64,000 nt of DNA from Lawsonibacter asaccharolyticus (lineage in GTDB: Bacteria; Bacillota; Clostridia; Oscillospirales; Oscillospiraceae), in assembly GCA_003112755.1 (NCBI GenBank), contig BFBT01000002.1:367490-431489 (forward strand). Direction: 5' to 3'. Positions 15,648-23,567 of the stretch are shown in pieces. Under the pieces are notes generated by a model. The model made no database searches and had not been told where the DNA came from. It saw only the letters and a program-made list of their open reading frames with translations. Every line of letters begins with the position of its first letter. Position 1 is the first letter of the stretch. Made by a program: the position numbers and the translations under genes.

Positions 15648-16349
15648 TCAGCCAGGGTATAGCGTGAGCATGGCTGCCCTGTCCAGTAGGATCTCCCTCC
15701 CCCCTGCCCACTGGCCCCAGAGTCCAAACTCAGCTACTGCATCAAATTCAGAAGCAACCTCCAGTACCACATCATAATCGGTGCAGGAGACCAGCTTCCA
15801 ATGCAGGATATCGCCCGGCATGACGACAGAGACCTGCTCTCCAACCATACTTTCAGGAGAGCATTCCTGAATGGGCTCCAGCACCGGAAGAAACCCAATA
15901 TGGTTCAGAGAGTGGACATCCAGGGGCGCATCCTTGCTGACCCGGAATGCAAAATGCCAGCCATGGTCCTTTAGAAATGGGTCGAAGATGGCTACAACGA
16001 CCTGCCTGTGCATCTGAGCAAAGAACTGGACCTCCTTCTGGGTCGCCTCGCCCCATTTCTGCAACAAGGCAAAGTCAGGGCACTCCCCAAGTCCGCTTGC
16101 CCCGGCCACATAGGGCAGCCGGCAGATATAACGCCCGCCATCCAGTGTTACAGGCTTGCCTTCCAGCAGATGTTCTCCAGCAATGAACTTGGGCGATAAA
16201 GTCAGGTATTGAGGATTGGCAGCAATCAGCTTTCCGCTGCCAGCCACCCAGGCGGTCTTCATGGTCCCATTGGAATCCGTGATCCGCAGGTCCTTTCCAG
16301 ATTTGAACCGGGTGGCAAAAATGGAGCCAAAATGAACAAACTCCGGCAT
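15648..16349 (-). CDS. FGSL-family paralogue 3
   Basis: 233 residues from the ATG at 16349, spaced six bases from GAGGTGATG. Motifs: HFGSIFATRF at the start, an SGKLIAA block, YICRLPYV, GFLPVLEPI and TDYDVVLEV. The first motif has lost the DG. Single gene behind the promoter at 16367. Function unknown. Confidence 0.8.
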   Translation of the reverse strand: MPEFVHFGSIFATRFKSGKDLRITDSNGTMKTAWVAGSGKLIAANPQYLTLSPKFIAGEHLLEGKPVTLDGGRYICRLPYVAGASGLGECPDFALLQKWGEATQKEVQFFAQMHRQVVVAIFDPFLKDHGWHFAFRVSKDAPLDVHSLNHIGFLPVLEPIQECSPESMVGEQVSVVMPGDILHWKLVSCTDYDVVLEVASEFDAVAEFGLWGQWAGGREILLDRAAMLTLYPG

Positions 16350-16366
16350 GTACATCACCTCACATA

Positions 16367-16399
16367 TATTATATGCACTTTGCAATTTTGGCATTTTGG
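16367..16399 (-). promoter_or_regulatory. promoter, CCAAAAT-N16-GCATATAATA
   Basis: -35 CCAAAAT, 16-bp spacer (itself containing a second CCAAAATTG), -10 GCATATAATA; drives 16349. Confidence 0.8.
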
Positions 16400-16401
16400 G
16401 C

Positions 16402-16436
16402 AAAAGAAAAGTCGGGCCCCCGAATGGGAGCCCGGC
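16402..16436 (-). terminator. leftward terminator
   Basis: CGGGC-TCCC...GGGG-GCCCG stem, leftward reading ending ACTTTTCTTTT, after the ATPase gene ending at 16447. Confidence 0.7.
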
Positions 16437-16446
16437 GTTGACTTCG

Positions 16447-17784
16447 TCAAAGAAGGTCGTCGTCATCAACGAGCGGCTTTCCCGCCAAATCATCATAAAC
16501 ACGCGGCTTTTCCGCCAAAGGGTCGTGGAATACGGTCGGCCCGGAGAGAACATCTTCTCCCGCTTTGGCCGCACCGAACCGCTGGGGACTACCCTGGCAC
16601 ATCAGCGAATGCCCAAAACACTTTAGATTCAGCCCCAAGATAGTATTGGCGATGTCTTTGGGCTCCTGGTAGTCTGCGTCTCCGAGCCGCTCCGCATACC
16701 GCCAGGCGTCCTCCTTGGACGCCCCGGCAAAGATGAGGGCATTGCGAAGGTTGGACGCCAGCGTTTCCTTCGTCTGCTTATAGAGTACGCCGCCCCGGTC
16801 CACCTGGTTCCAGGATTGGAGCGAGATGGTGGCGGCCAGCTTGCTGCGGTAGGCATAGGTGAACAGATCCACCAGCTCCGGCGCCGCAAACTCCTGAAAC
16901 TCGTCCACATACAGCACCCGCGCCCGCCTGGGTTCGCCCATGCGGATCATCGGCCGCCGGTATTTGAGCAGGGCCAGCAGACCGAAAAAACGGGAGAGGC
17001 TGCCGAGGGTGGGCTTTGCCGCAGAGACGCAGATGACACAGTTGTCAGAGACCAGCCGGTCGAAGTCGACCTCGCTTACCTGCCCTTTGTCAAAATCCGG
17101 GTTCAGCACTGTCCTGAGGTGAGGCTCAGAGATCAGCTTTCCCAACAGAAGTCTCAAACAGGCGGTCTGCTCGAAGGGCTTGGATCGCTCGGCATAGTAC
17201 TCATTGATGAACCAGCTGGCAATGTCTACATTTTCCTGCCATTCGGCATCTGACGATGCCTTCATCTGTCCAAACTTGGAGACCAGAGCGCGGCCCTTCT
17301 GGCCGGGGTTCTGAAGGACTGTGTTTATGTTGATGAAGGTGGCGTATTTGCCATCGACCCCTTCCGCCTTGTCCAGGCGTTTCAACACCTTGACCGCGTT
17401 GCTCAGCAGCGACTCATTGAGTGCCCGCAAGCTGGGCGACAGGTCAGACAAGTACTCGCTGACAACGATGCGCAGGTCTTCGAAGACCTCGTTTTCATTT
17501 CCAACCAGAGGATTGAAAAAGGGGCACCCTTCCAGCCGTGGGTCCAGCAGGACATAGGGCCGGCCGACCTCTCGGGCGCACCGGGCGGTGGCCTGCGTGG
17601 GGATGCCGTCTGCATCGAATACAGCAACGCCCATCAGGGGCTTGCTCTGGATGTCCTGCTGGATCATGGGGAGCATCACCATCTCTCGCTTCCGGGAGTA
17701 GGGCGCGCCCAGCAGGACGGCGCCGAGGGTACGATCCTCGCCTTCGATGGCGAGCTTAGGGGTGATATTGATCTTGTTGCACAT
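16447..17784 (-). CDS. VirD4/TraG coupling-protein-like ATPase with degenerate Walker A
   Basis: 445 residues, start 17784 (RBS TAGGAGGAA). The C-terminal two thirds resemble the TraD/TraG-type coupling ATPase: Walker B VLYVDEFQEF (about 298-307), then YAYRSKLAATISLQSWNQ, as in TraM-recognition domains. At the expected Walker A position the sequence is GAPYSRKRE rather than GxxGxGKS, and there is no N-terminal membrane anchor. It may be an accessory or inactive paralogue of the conjugation coupling protein, with the active copy elsewhere on the element. Role in transfer is inferred. Confidence 0.75.
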   Translation of the reverse strand: MCNKINITPKLAIEGEDRTLGAVLLGAPYSRKREMVMLPMIQQDIQSKPLMGVAVFDADGIPTQATARCAREVGRPYVLLDPRLEGCPFFNPLVGNENEVFEDLRIVVSEYLSDLSPSLRALNESLLSNAVKVLKRLDKAEGVDGKYATFININTVLQNPGQKGRALVSKFGQMKASSDAEWQENVDIASWFINEYYAERSKPFEQTACLRLLLGKLISEPHLRTVLNPDFDKGQVSEVDFDRLVSDNCVICVSAAKPTLGSLSRFFGLLALLKYRRPMIRMGEPRRARVLYVDEFQEFAAPELVDLFTYAYRSKLAATISLQSWNQVDRGGVLYKQTKETLASNLRNALIFAGASKEDAWRYAERLGDADYQEPKDIANTILGLNLKCFGHSLMCQGSPQRFGAAKAGEDVLSGPTVFHDPLAEKPRVYDDLAGKPLVDDDDLL

Positions 17785-17864
17785 AGTTGGATTCCTCCTA
17801 GTTTTTTATCCCCGCTTGCGGCGGGCATTCAAATCGTATGCACAACGAGACAAAGCTATTCTCC

Positions 17865-18185
17865 TTAGCCGGCGGCCGGCTTGCGGGTCATGTTGATGTT
17901 GATGAGCCCTGTGTCATCCAGGCTTTTCAGATCAGCGATGAACTGCCGGCTGATGGACACCGGATTCGTCACCTTGGTATCGGCGTGGGGTACGAAGACC
18001 TCCAGGGCATTCTGGTAGAACTCAATGAGGATGGCAAACGCCTGGGTTCGCTCCCGCTGCTGAGGGTCGCTGCCGTCGCCGGAGAATACGGAGAGATGCA
18101 AGTTCTTCTGCGCCTTTGCCAGCTCGTTCTTCAGCCAAAAGTACTCGTTGGCTGTGCAGGTCAGCTTCTTGATTTTCTTCTTCAT
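17865..18185 (-). CDS. small hypothetical protein
   Basis: 106 residues from the ATG at 18185 behind GAAAGGAG. Lysine-rich N-terminus, helical, no membrane segment. Lies 80 bp upstream of the coupling-protein-like gene and probably shares its transcript from 18218. Function unknown. Confidence 0.7.
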   Translation of the reverse strand: MKKKIKKLTCTANEYFWLKNELAKAQKNLHLSVFSGDGSDPQQRERTQAFAILIEFYQNALEVFVPHADTKVTNPVSISRQFIADLKSLDDTGLININMTRKPAAG

Positions 18186-18217
18186 GGTCAAAACACGCTC
18201 CTTTCGGTGGTTGCTTC

Positions 18218-18249
18218 TATTATATGCAAAGCCAGCCAGACCATTTACC
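18218..18249 (-). promoter_or_regulatory. promoter, GCATATAATA with 15-bp spacer
   Basis: -35 GGTAAAT, 15-bp spacer (one short of the usual), -10 GCATATAATA; drives 18185. Confidence 0.6.
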
Positions 18250-18285
18250 GCAAAAAGACGCCGGAGAGGATTTTCCTCTCCGGCT
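18250..18285 (-). terminator. leftward terminator
   Basis: GCCGGAGAGG-ATTTT-CCTCTCCGGC stem, leftward U-run GTCTTTTTG, after the gene ending at 18302. Confidence 0.8.
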
Positions 18286-18301
18286 TGGGGTAGATATGCG
18301 G

Positions 18302-18949
18302 TTAGTCGTCGCTCTTGCCACAAGAAGATCCGCGGGTCGGCAGGACGATGGCGTCGATGTCCGCGCCGCGCAGCAGGATGGGATCCAGGGGAGCGGTCAT
18401 GGAAATGGACACCGGGATGCGTCGGTTGGCATTGCAGGTTAGCACTGCTTCCATGGCCTCCTTCATGTACCTGGTGTTGGCCGTCTGCCGCATCACAGGA
18501 ACCTTGTCGATGGCCGACTGCAGGGCCGTCTTCAGGGTGTGCAGATGCTCCTTGGCAGATTTTTGCCCCTTCTTGGGCTGTTTGGTACTGAAGGTGACGC
18601 CATACTCATGGTAAATGAGGTTGGCGGTCATTTCCTTCTTCACGGAGCCCAGCTCGATGGTCACATGGGTGCCCGCAGCGGGGGTGAAGACTGGGTTGTG
18701 GATGGCGGCCACGAAGGAGCCTCCCTCAGCGTTAAACACCGGTATTTCCACGCGGGCGGCGCGATAGCCGTCACTGGCCCACAAGTAAGCGCGGATTCGA
18801 TTCTTTTCTTTCTCTTCGATGACCTCGATAATGAACTGGTTGCAGATTTCGGCGGCGAAGGAGGTCCCCTTCTTCTTGTCCATGAACTTGCGTCCGGCAG
18901 AAATGACCCGGGCGAAATCCTTAGCTGTAAACATAACCATATTCTTCAT
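18302..18949 (-). CDS. possible DNA sliding-clamp-like protein
   Basis: 215 residues. The C-terminal third (RYMKEAMEAVL, then PVSISMTAPLDPILLRG and DAIVLPTR) parallels the last domain of bacterial beta clamps, where a YLxEALK helix precedes a strand, a P-x-L-I segment and a final LPxR. The protein is much shorter than bacterial DnaN (~370 residues) and closer to phage clamps (~225). If correct it would tether a polymerase. Assignment is from pattern only; a generic beta-rich protein is the alternative. Confidence 0.65.
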   Translation of the reverse strand: MKNMVMFTAKDFARVISAGRKFMDKKKGTSFAAEICNQFIIEVIEEKEKNRIRAYLWASDGYRAARVEIPVFNAEGGSFVAAIHNPVFTPAAGTHVTIELGSVKKEMTANLIYHEYGVTFSTKQPKKGQKSAKEHLHTLKTALQSAIDKVPVMRQTANTRYMKEAMEAVLTCNANRRIPVSISMTAPLDPILLRGADIDAIVLPTRGSSCGKSDD

Positions 18950-18997
18950 AGTAATTTTCCTCCAATAATTTGTATATCTCCAGATTTTTGTTGGTTT

Positions 18998-19900
18998 TCA
19001 AACTTCCGCAGGAAGTTCAACGGCTGAGTATCTCCACTCCGGATACCGCCGTTTTGCGGTCTGTGCGGCTTTTTCAGCCGCAGCCTTGGTAGAGTAGCGC
19101 TTGGCGCCCTTGATACTGGCCGTGTACCGGACCTTATAGGGCCCCGGAAACCCAACCAGATAATTCGGGATACCACTGCCGTCATCCACCTCAACGATTA
19201 TATTGCAGGGGGCGTCCAGCACAGAGGCAGAGACGATCTTGCACTTCGGGAAGTCGCGCAGGATCTCCTTTGCGTCGTCCACGCTGAAGATCATTGCCTC
19301 TCTCCGGTTTTTGCTGGTTGAGATGGAGCCAGGGCTCCGCTCGCTGACGAAGTACTTGCCGTCCTTAACCACGACCAGCTCATCCTGAGCCTTGGGCTTG
19401 GACGGATGCCGGACCGGTTCACCGTAATTGAGGGTGATCCGCGGGTAGAAATCCTTACCAGCGGCAATCTCCTCCTTGGCAGCCTTGATCCAGTCGTCCA
19501 GCTCATCAGTGGTGTGGATGTAAGAGAAAGACGACATCTTCATGTAACTTTCCATCACACAGCACTTGATGGCGCCGAACCGGTTGGCCTCGATTAGCTG
19601 CTCGATGGACACGGCATTCTTGCAGCCATTCTTGACCCAGGTAACCAGGCCCTTGTCGTCCACCCATTTGCCGCGACGCTGCCAGTGTTCCTGGTAGGGA
19701 CCGCCGAGCAGCGGTTGGATTCGCTCCATCAGCTTTTCCTCAGTAACGCCGAGCTGGCTCATGAACACAGACCAGTCACGAACCCGGCGCTGGTTCCGGC
19801 CGCTGCCCTCATAGCAGTTGCTGTCGCCAGCAAGCCAAAGAGGGGTGTAGCCGGCTCCCGACTTCAGAAAAATTTTGTCATACTCAATCGTATAACTCAT
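18998..19900 (-). CDS. hypothetical protein
   Basis: 300 residues, start 19900 with CAGGAGGAA. Soluble; aromatic-rich N-terminal half with GDSNCYEGSGRNQRRVRDW, and a basic C-terminal segment (STKAAAEKAAQTAKRRYPEW) that may bind DNA. Possibly co-transcribed with the clamp-like gene 48 bp downstream. Function unknown. Confidence 0.75.
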   Translation of the reverse strand: MSYTIEYDKIFLKSGAGYTPLWLAGDSNCYEGSGRNQRRVRDWSVFMSQLGVTEEKLMERIQPLLGGPYQEHWQRRGKWVDDKGLVTWVKNGCKNAVSIEQLIEANRFGAIKCCVMESYMKMSSFSYIHTTDELDDWIKAAKEEIAAGKDFYPRITLNYGEPVRHPSKPKAQDELVVVKDGKYFVSERSPGSISTSKNRREAMIFSVDDAKEILRDFPKCKIVSASVLDAPCNIIVEVDDGSGIPNYLVGFPGPYKVRYTASIKGAKRYSTKAAAEKAAQTAKRRYPEWRYSAVELPAEV

Positions 19901-19948
19901 GTATATTCCTCCTGTATGTATATTTCCCCCTAATTGAGGCTCTGCAGT

Positions 19949-19981
19949 GATAGTATGCAGGTCTTCTTAGAATGATTTTGG
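19949..19981 (-). promoter_or_regulatory. promoter plus downstream CTCAATTAGGGGGA element
   Basis: -35 CCAAAAT, 16-bp spacer, -10 GCATACTATC; the start-site motif is diverged (CCTCAATTAGGGGGA). Drives 19900. Confidence 0.75.
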
Positions 19982-19991
19982 ATTGGGTGTA

Positions 19992-20045
19992 GGTTTTTTA
20001 CGAAGAAATGTGGCAGGGATAGGTCTGTTTGCCTGCAGCAAAAGC
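19992..20045 (+). repeat. structured intergenic repeat, forward copy (truncated)
   Basis: TTTTTTACGAAGAAATGTGGCAGGGA start and the GTTTGCC segment remain; the hairpin half is missing, replaced by the terminator at 20055. Confidence 0.65.
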
Positions 20046-20054
20046 CTTTTGGTG

Positions 20055-20090
20055 GAAAAAAGCAGCCCCCTTCCTCACGGAAGGGAGCTT
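20055..20090 (-). terminator. leftward terminator
   Basis: GCTCCCTTCC/GGAAGGGGGC stem, leftward U-run GCTTTTTT. It is separated from the gene ending at 20407 by an IS605 derivative. Confidence 0.7.
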
Positions 20091-20099
20091 TGTTTTACC

Positions 20100-20402
20100 G
20101 TCGCCGCCATAAAGCCCTTTGCTTTAGCTGCAGGGATATAAGGCGGCATCTGTGCTGGCGACTTCCCTCAGGGAGGTCGTGTGGTTTCTCATTTCGTCCC
20201 CCGAAGCGGGGGTACATACGCTGCCTCGCGGCAGGTTTGTTTCCTTAGACTAGGTACGGCCATGCATGGCCCGGGGCTGCAGACCTGGCGTAGCGGCCTG
20301 TGTGGGGAAAGCACCCCGGAGTGCGGCCCGTGTCGCGTCTCTGCTCACAGACTTCCCGGCATCCACTGAGGGCAGAAGCCCCCGACTTTAGCCGTGGGGT
20401 CT
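20100..20402 (+). mobile_element. IS605-type derivative without tnpB
   Basis: The left part has GCCGCCATAAAGCCCTTTGC and its complement arm CTGCAGGGATATAAGGCGGC, matching the end at 31000. The right part ends GAAGCCCCCGACTTTAGCCGTGGGG, the form of an omega-RNA 3' tip. About 300 bp, no open frame. It lies between a stop codon and that gene's terminator. Confidence 0.65.
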
Positions 20403-20406
20403 ATGA

Positions 20407-20978
20407 CTATTCGGTTGTTCTAAACGCCTGCACAGACAGCAGCCCATCCAGTTCCACGGCCGTCACACCCTGCACAGAGGATACAAAGCGGCTGCGTTCG
20501 GTAACCAACTGCGCACCATCCCGTAAAAGCAGGTCGTACTCTGAAATCTCGACCAGGTGCCCAATGACCGGGACCAAATCTCTGGTCCAGATCATCAGGT
20601 CCTTTCCGCACAGCTCCGGCCCAATCTCTTTGGAGACAGGCTTTAACTGTGGGCGGATATCCCGGCCGGTTCCCTTGACTGTTACTGCCGGAAGGAAGGA
20701 TAGCTCATAGGCCAGATTATCGATATAAACGATCTGTCCATCATGATTCAGACTATTCTGTCGGACGAACCGCTCAGGCACAGCCTTAATGACTGGCTCC
20801 ACCGCCTGGAACAGCCCTCGTTGGTGATGTTCCATGGAATATTGAGGCTGTTCTCTGCAGATGAGTTTCCAAACTCGATATTCTGCGTCTCCACATGGCG
20901 GTATTCCTGCCCCATCCGATATCCTGGATGGACGCAAATGTCGCCTACAATGATCGTCCCAAAGCTCCTGGTTCTCAT
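20407..20978 (-). pseudogene. FGSL-family paralogue 4, frameshifted and internally deleted
   Basis: Starts at 20978 (RBS AAGGAGG; ATGA overlap with the upstream paralogue). The frame opens RTRSFGTIIVGDICV and IPWNITNEG, then needs a one-base shift near 20805 to continue as LFQAVEPVIKAV and on to ISEYDLLLRDG. Compared with the neighbour at 20975 it also lacks roughly 70 residues between the LP motif and the RPxLxPV motif. Probably a decayed tandem copy; a sequencing error could explain the frameshift but not the deletion. Confidence 0.7.
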
Positions 20979-21703
20979 CCTGGCAGCCCTCCTTGGTATG
21001 GCTGCACGCACCATACGCCGGAGCGGTCAATGACAACTCTGTCGCCATCTGTCTCTCCAAAATGCTTGCGGTCGCTCCCAACGATCGGGTGACATGCCGA
21101 CTCCAGCATCAGGTCATAGTCAGAATACTCACTCAGGATGCCAACATATCCATGGCCGGACTTGGTCCAGACCCAGACCTGCTGCCCAACGCGGGTATCA
21201 TCAACCTGGATCCGCACTGGATCCAATACTGGCCGCCAGCCCATGCCCTTGTCGCTGCCATCTGCCCTGTAGCTGGGGTTGTAGTCCATCTGAGGCATCC
21301 ATGCAAGATGGGCGTTTGAGTACTCGGTTTCGTCCTGCCCCCAAGACAGATAGTCATTCTCCGGCCTGTCGAGCTGCCGCACCATCTGCCGCAGCTCAGT
21401 TGGCTCGCTCAGGTCAGGGCCACCTGCCGGAAGCCGGATCACAAAGGGCAGATGGTCGATGTTCACCAATCGTCCACCGGACAGGCAGAAAAAGTTCAGC
21501 ACCTGCCAGTCCACATCCAGAAGAACATTGTAGCTGGCCACCAGCACATCGCCGATAATATCCCAGGTGATGTCCTTCCATGGCTGGGTGTCACCAATGC
21601 CGATCCGAGGGCTGTGCTGCAGCCCCATCGCCCGCCCATACTTGGTTCCAGGTACGGCTGGCTTGCCGTCTATGTTCAGAGTGCCGAGAAATATCTTTGC
21701 CAT
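20975..21703 (-). CDS. FGSL-family paralogue 5
   Basis: 242 residues, RBS AAAGGGGGG. Motifs: FLGTLNIDGKPAV at the start, TQPWKDITWDIIGDVLVAS, FVIRLPAGG, MGWRPVLDPV and YSDYDLMLES. The best-preserved member of the family together with 2156. Transcribed from 21753 with the decayed copy 20407-20978 downstream. Function unknown. Confidence 0.8.
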   Translation of the reverse strand: MAKIFLGTLNIDGKPAVPGTKYGRAMGLQHSPRIGIGDTQPWKDITWDIIGDVLVASYNVLLDVDWQVLNFFCLSGGRLVNIDHLPFVIRLPAGGPDLSEPTELRQMVRQLDRPENDYLSWGQDETEYSNAHLAWMPQMDYNPSYRADGSDKGMGWRPVLDPVRIQVDDTRVGQQVWVWTKSGHGYVGILSEYSDYDLMLESACHPIVGSDRKHFGETDGDRVVIDRSGVWCVQPYQGGLPG

Positions 21704-21752
21704 ATATGTACCCCCCTTTTGATGATTGTCTCCAAAATTGGTTTTCTGAAAC

Positions 21753-21785
21753 TATCCTATGCGGCTGTGGTAAATGCTATTCTGG
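21753..21785 (-). promoter_or_regulatory. promoter plus downstream CCAATTTTGGAG element
   Basis: -35 CCAGAAT, 16-bp spacer, -10 GCATAGGATA, then ACCAATTTTGGAG at 21730-21742. Drives 21703. Confidence 0.8.
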
Positions 21786-21800
21786 TTTCGCCGGGACGCA

Positions 21801-21898
21801 TCTTTTTTAACGAAGAAAAGTGTCATGGTTGTTTTTTTTGCCAGGACTGTGGTACGGGCCGGCTCCATCCCGGAGCCCATGTCGGGTCCATGAGATGG
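21801..21898 (+). repeat. structured intergenic repeat, forward copy
   Basis: TCTTTTTTAACGAAGAAA, hairpin GGCTCC-ATCC-CGGAGCC, end GGTCCATGAGATGGCC. Lies between two divergent promoters. Confidence 0.75.
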
Positions 21899-21956
21899 CC
21901 GCAGTTGGACGAGTTGGTTGTTGTCTACAACGGTGAGGCTGTAACACCTGCCCGCC

Positions 21957-21989
21957 CCAGAATGAGAACCATCCACCCTGCATACTATC
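21957..21989 (+). promoter_or_regulatory. promoter plus downstream CCCCAATTTTGG element
   Basis: -35 CCAGAAT, 16-bp spacer, -10 GCATACTATC, then ACCCCAATTTTGG at 21998-22010. Drives the four-gene operon from 22039. Confidence 0.8.
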
Positions 21990-22038
21990 CAATCAGGACC
22001 CCAATTTTGGATACATATTTTGAAGGAGGAAAACAACT

Positions 22039-22497
22039 ATGAGGTTTGTCAGTATTGAATCGTATATGATCCCCACTTTCGGCAACTGCCGCACGGAACC
22101 CTACGGCCGGATGGTGGTAGAGCACAACGGCGAGACCCGCACAGTCCGCTTCGGCGAGCGTGACGGGCTCGGCCGCCGCTACATCACCTTCAACCGAAAA
22201 CGCTACTACTTCCACAATAAGGGCGACCTGTACTCCCCTGTATTCGTCTTTGAAAATGAGAAGCAGCCAACCTTCCCACCGGTCGCGGAGGAGACGGCGA
22301 AGGAGGCGCATTTGAGCAGCCTGCTGAACACCCTGGTGGATTCGATGGTCGATGAGATCCATGAAAATCTGCCAGTCATCCGCAAGCTGGCCAAGCTGGG
22401 CTTCAGCGAGGACGACATGACGCTCACCCTGGGCTTCCCGCCCGAGGAGGTGCGCAGCGTGCTGGAGGAGGAAAATGGCGTCGCTGACGCCTGCTGA
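22039..22497 (+). CDS. hypothetical protein
   Basis: 152 residues; RBS GAAGGAGGAAAAC. N-terminal strand-rich domain (to about 75) with RYITFNRKRYYFHNKG, then a helical C-terminal domain with a possible winged-helix-like ELGF(P) turn. First gene of an operon of four. Function unknown. Confidence 0.75.
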   Translation: MRFVSIESYMIPTFGNCRTEPYGRMVVEHNGETRTVRFGERDGLGRRYITFNRKRYYFHNKGDLYSPVFVFENEKQPTFPPVAEETAKEAHLSSLLNTLVDSMVDEIHENLPVIRKLAKLGFSEDDMTLTLGFPPEEVRSVLEEENGVADAC

Positions 22498-22510
22498 GGA
22501 GGAAACAAAA

Positions 22511-22870
22511 ATGGTATATTATGGAAAGTTTGTTGTGGACAAAGAGGAGGCAGCATTGATCGACCGAGTCCTGAAGTCGTGCAATGGGCGGGAAGTTGGC
22601 TTTGAAGGCTGTAAGGAGACCTGTCCGAACAAGGATTTCAGAGACCAGGCAATCTTCTACACGGTGCGTTTCCTGAATGGGAAACAGATGGATGTGAGAA
22701 TCGTCGATGGCTGTCCTCCCTGGACAGAAGCCTCGCTGCTCGCCGAGAACGGCGAAGATCTCCATTGTACGGAGCCTGGGGAAGAGTTCTTCGGGCAGTG
22801 GATCCTCGACTATGAGGGAGATGTCTACCAGGTGCAGGTTCTCCGGGAAGGAGGCGATCTCAATGGCTGA
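22511..22870 (+). CDS. YxGK-family paralogue A
   Basis: 119 residues from the ATG at 22511, RBS GAGGAGG. Begins MVYYGKFVVDKEEA and shares a layout with the proteins at 36760 and 37098: an opening tyrosine-x-GK strand, an RFLNGK-type strand, a W-x-E turn, and a final GDVYQVQVL strand. Overlaps the next start by 8 bp. Function unknown. Confidence 0.75.
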   Translation: MVYYGKFVVDKEEAALIDRVLKSCNGREVGFEGCKETCPNKDFRDQAIFYTVRFLNGKQMDVRIVDGCPPWTEASLLAENGEDLHCTEPGEEFFGQWILDYEGDVYQVQVLREGGDLNG

Positions 22871-23567
22871 TGTTCTTCGTCTGATCCGTGAGTCGGCACA
22901 AGCTGAGATCGACGCCGGCGAGGACCTCTATATTCTGGAGGAATCGGCCGGCGAGTTGACTGTTGTGGACGACACCGAAGGCCACGATCGGGCTATCCGC
23001 TACACTGCTCATGACCGGATTACGCCGGCGTGGGTGGAGGAGCGCATTCTGGTGGCCGAATCGGCAAAACAGTGCCGCTACACGGTGAACACAAAGATCC
23101 TGGCCGAGTACCTCACCCGGGTCGTCCCCAAGGATGTGCTCCATACGCTGGAGAAAATCATCATTGTCACTGACGACGAGAAGGACTGGGAGGAGCTGTT
23201 CCCGCAGCTGGAGGACCGGCATGGAAACCCAATTTTGGAGGTCTGTGACCTGCCCGATGAGACCCTGGTGGGCTACCAGTGGGCGATGTACCAGGTTGTT
23301 CTGATCAACCTGAAGGCAATCATCAATGCAGCCAGAGAACTTTGGCCGATGGTGGGCATGATGGTGAAGTCCGAGGTCAACACCGGAGTCTGCACGACCC
23401 TGTTGCATGAGCTGTTCCATATGGCTCAGAATGATCCCTATGCCCCGGAGGAGTTGTTCAAGGGCCTGCCGAAAGACCCGGAACAGGCTGCCGAGGCCTG
23501 GGCGATCAACACCTGGGAAACTGATGGAGAATATGTTTTGAACCAACTGAAGGAGGAACCAACATGA
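22863..23567 (+). CDS. HExxH protein, putative metallopeptidase
   Basis: 234 residues from the ATG at 22863 (RBS GAAGGAGGCG). HELFH at 182-186 in a hydrophobic helix (TTLLHELFHMAQN) matches a zinc-metalloprotease active site; a candidate third ligand is a Glu or Asp in the acidic segment about 20-35 residues later. No signal peptide, so cytoplasmic. Could be a ImmA/IrrE- or SprT-like regulator-cleaving protease, but the surrounding motifs do not settle which. Confidence 0.7.
   Translation: MADVLRLIRESAQAEIDAGEDLYILEESAGELTVVDDTEGHDRAIRYTAHDRITPAWVEERILVAESAKQCRYTVNTKILAEYLTRVVPKDVLHTLEKIIIVTDDEKDWEELFPQLEDRHGNPILEVCDLPDETLVGYQWAMYQVVLINLKAIINAARELWPMVGMMVKSEVNTGVCTTLLHELFHMAQNDPYAPEELFKGLPKDPEQAAEAWAINTWETDGEYVLNQLKEEPT

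Noticed and set aside
22707..22862. An N-terminal extension of the HExxH protein.
   Set aside because: It overlaps the preceding gene in another frame, while the ATG at 22863 has a well-placed ribosome site.
23225..23245. CCCAATTTTGGAGG inside the HExxH gene as another start-site motif.
   Set aside because: It lies within a coding region with no promoter boxes upstream, so it is taken as coincidence.
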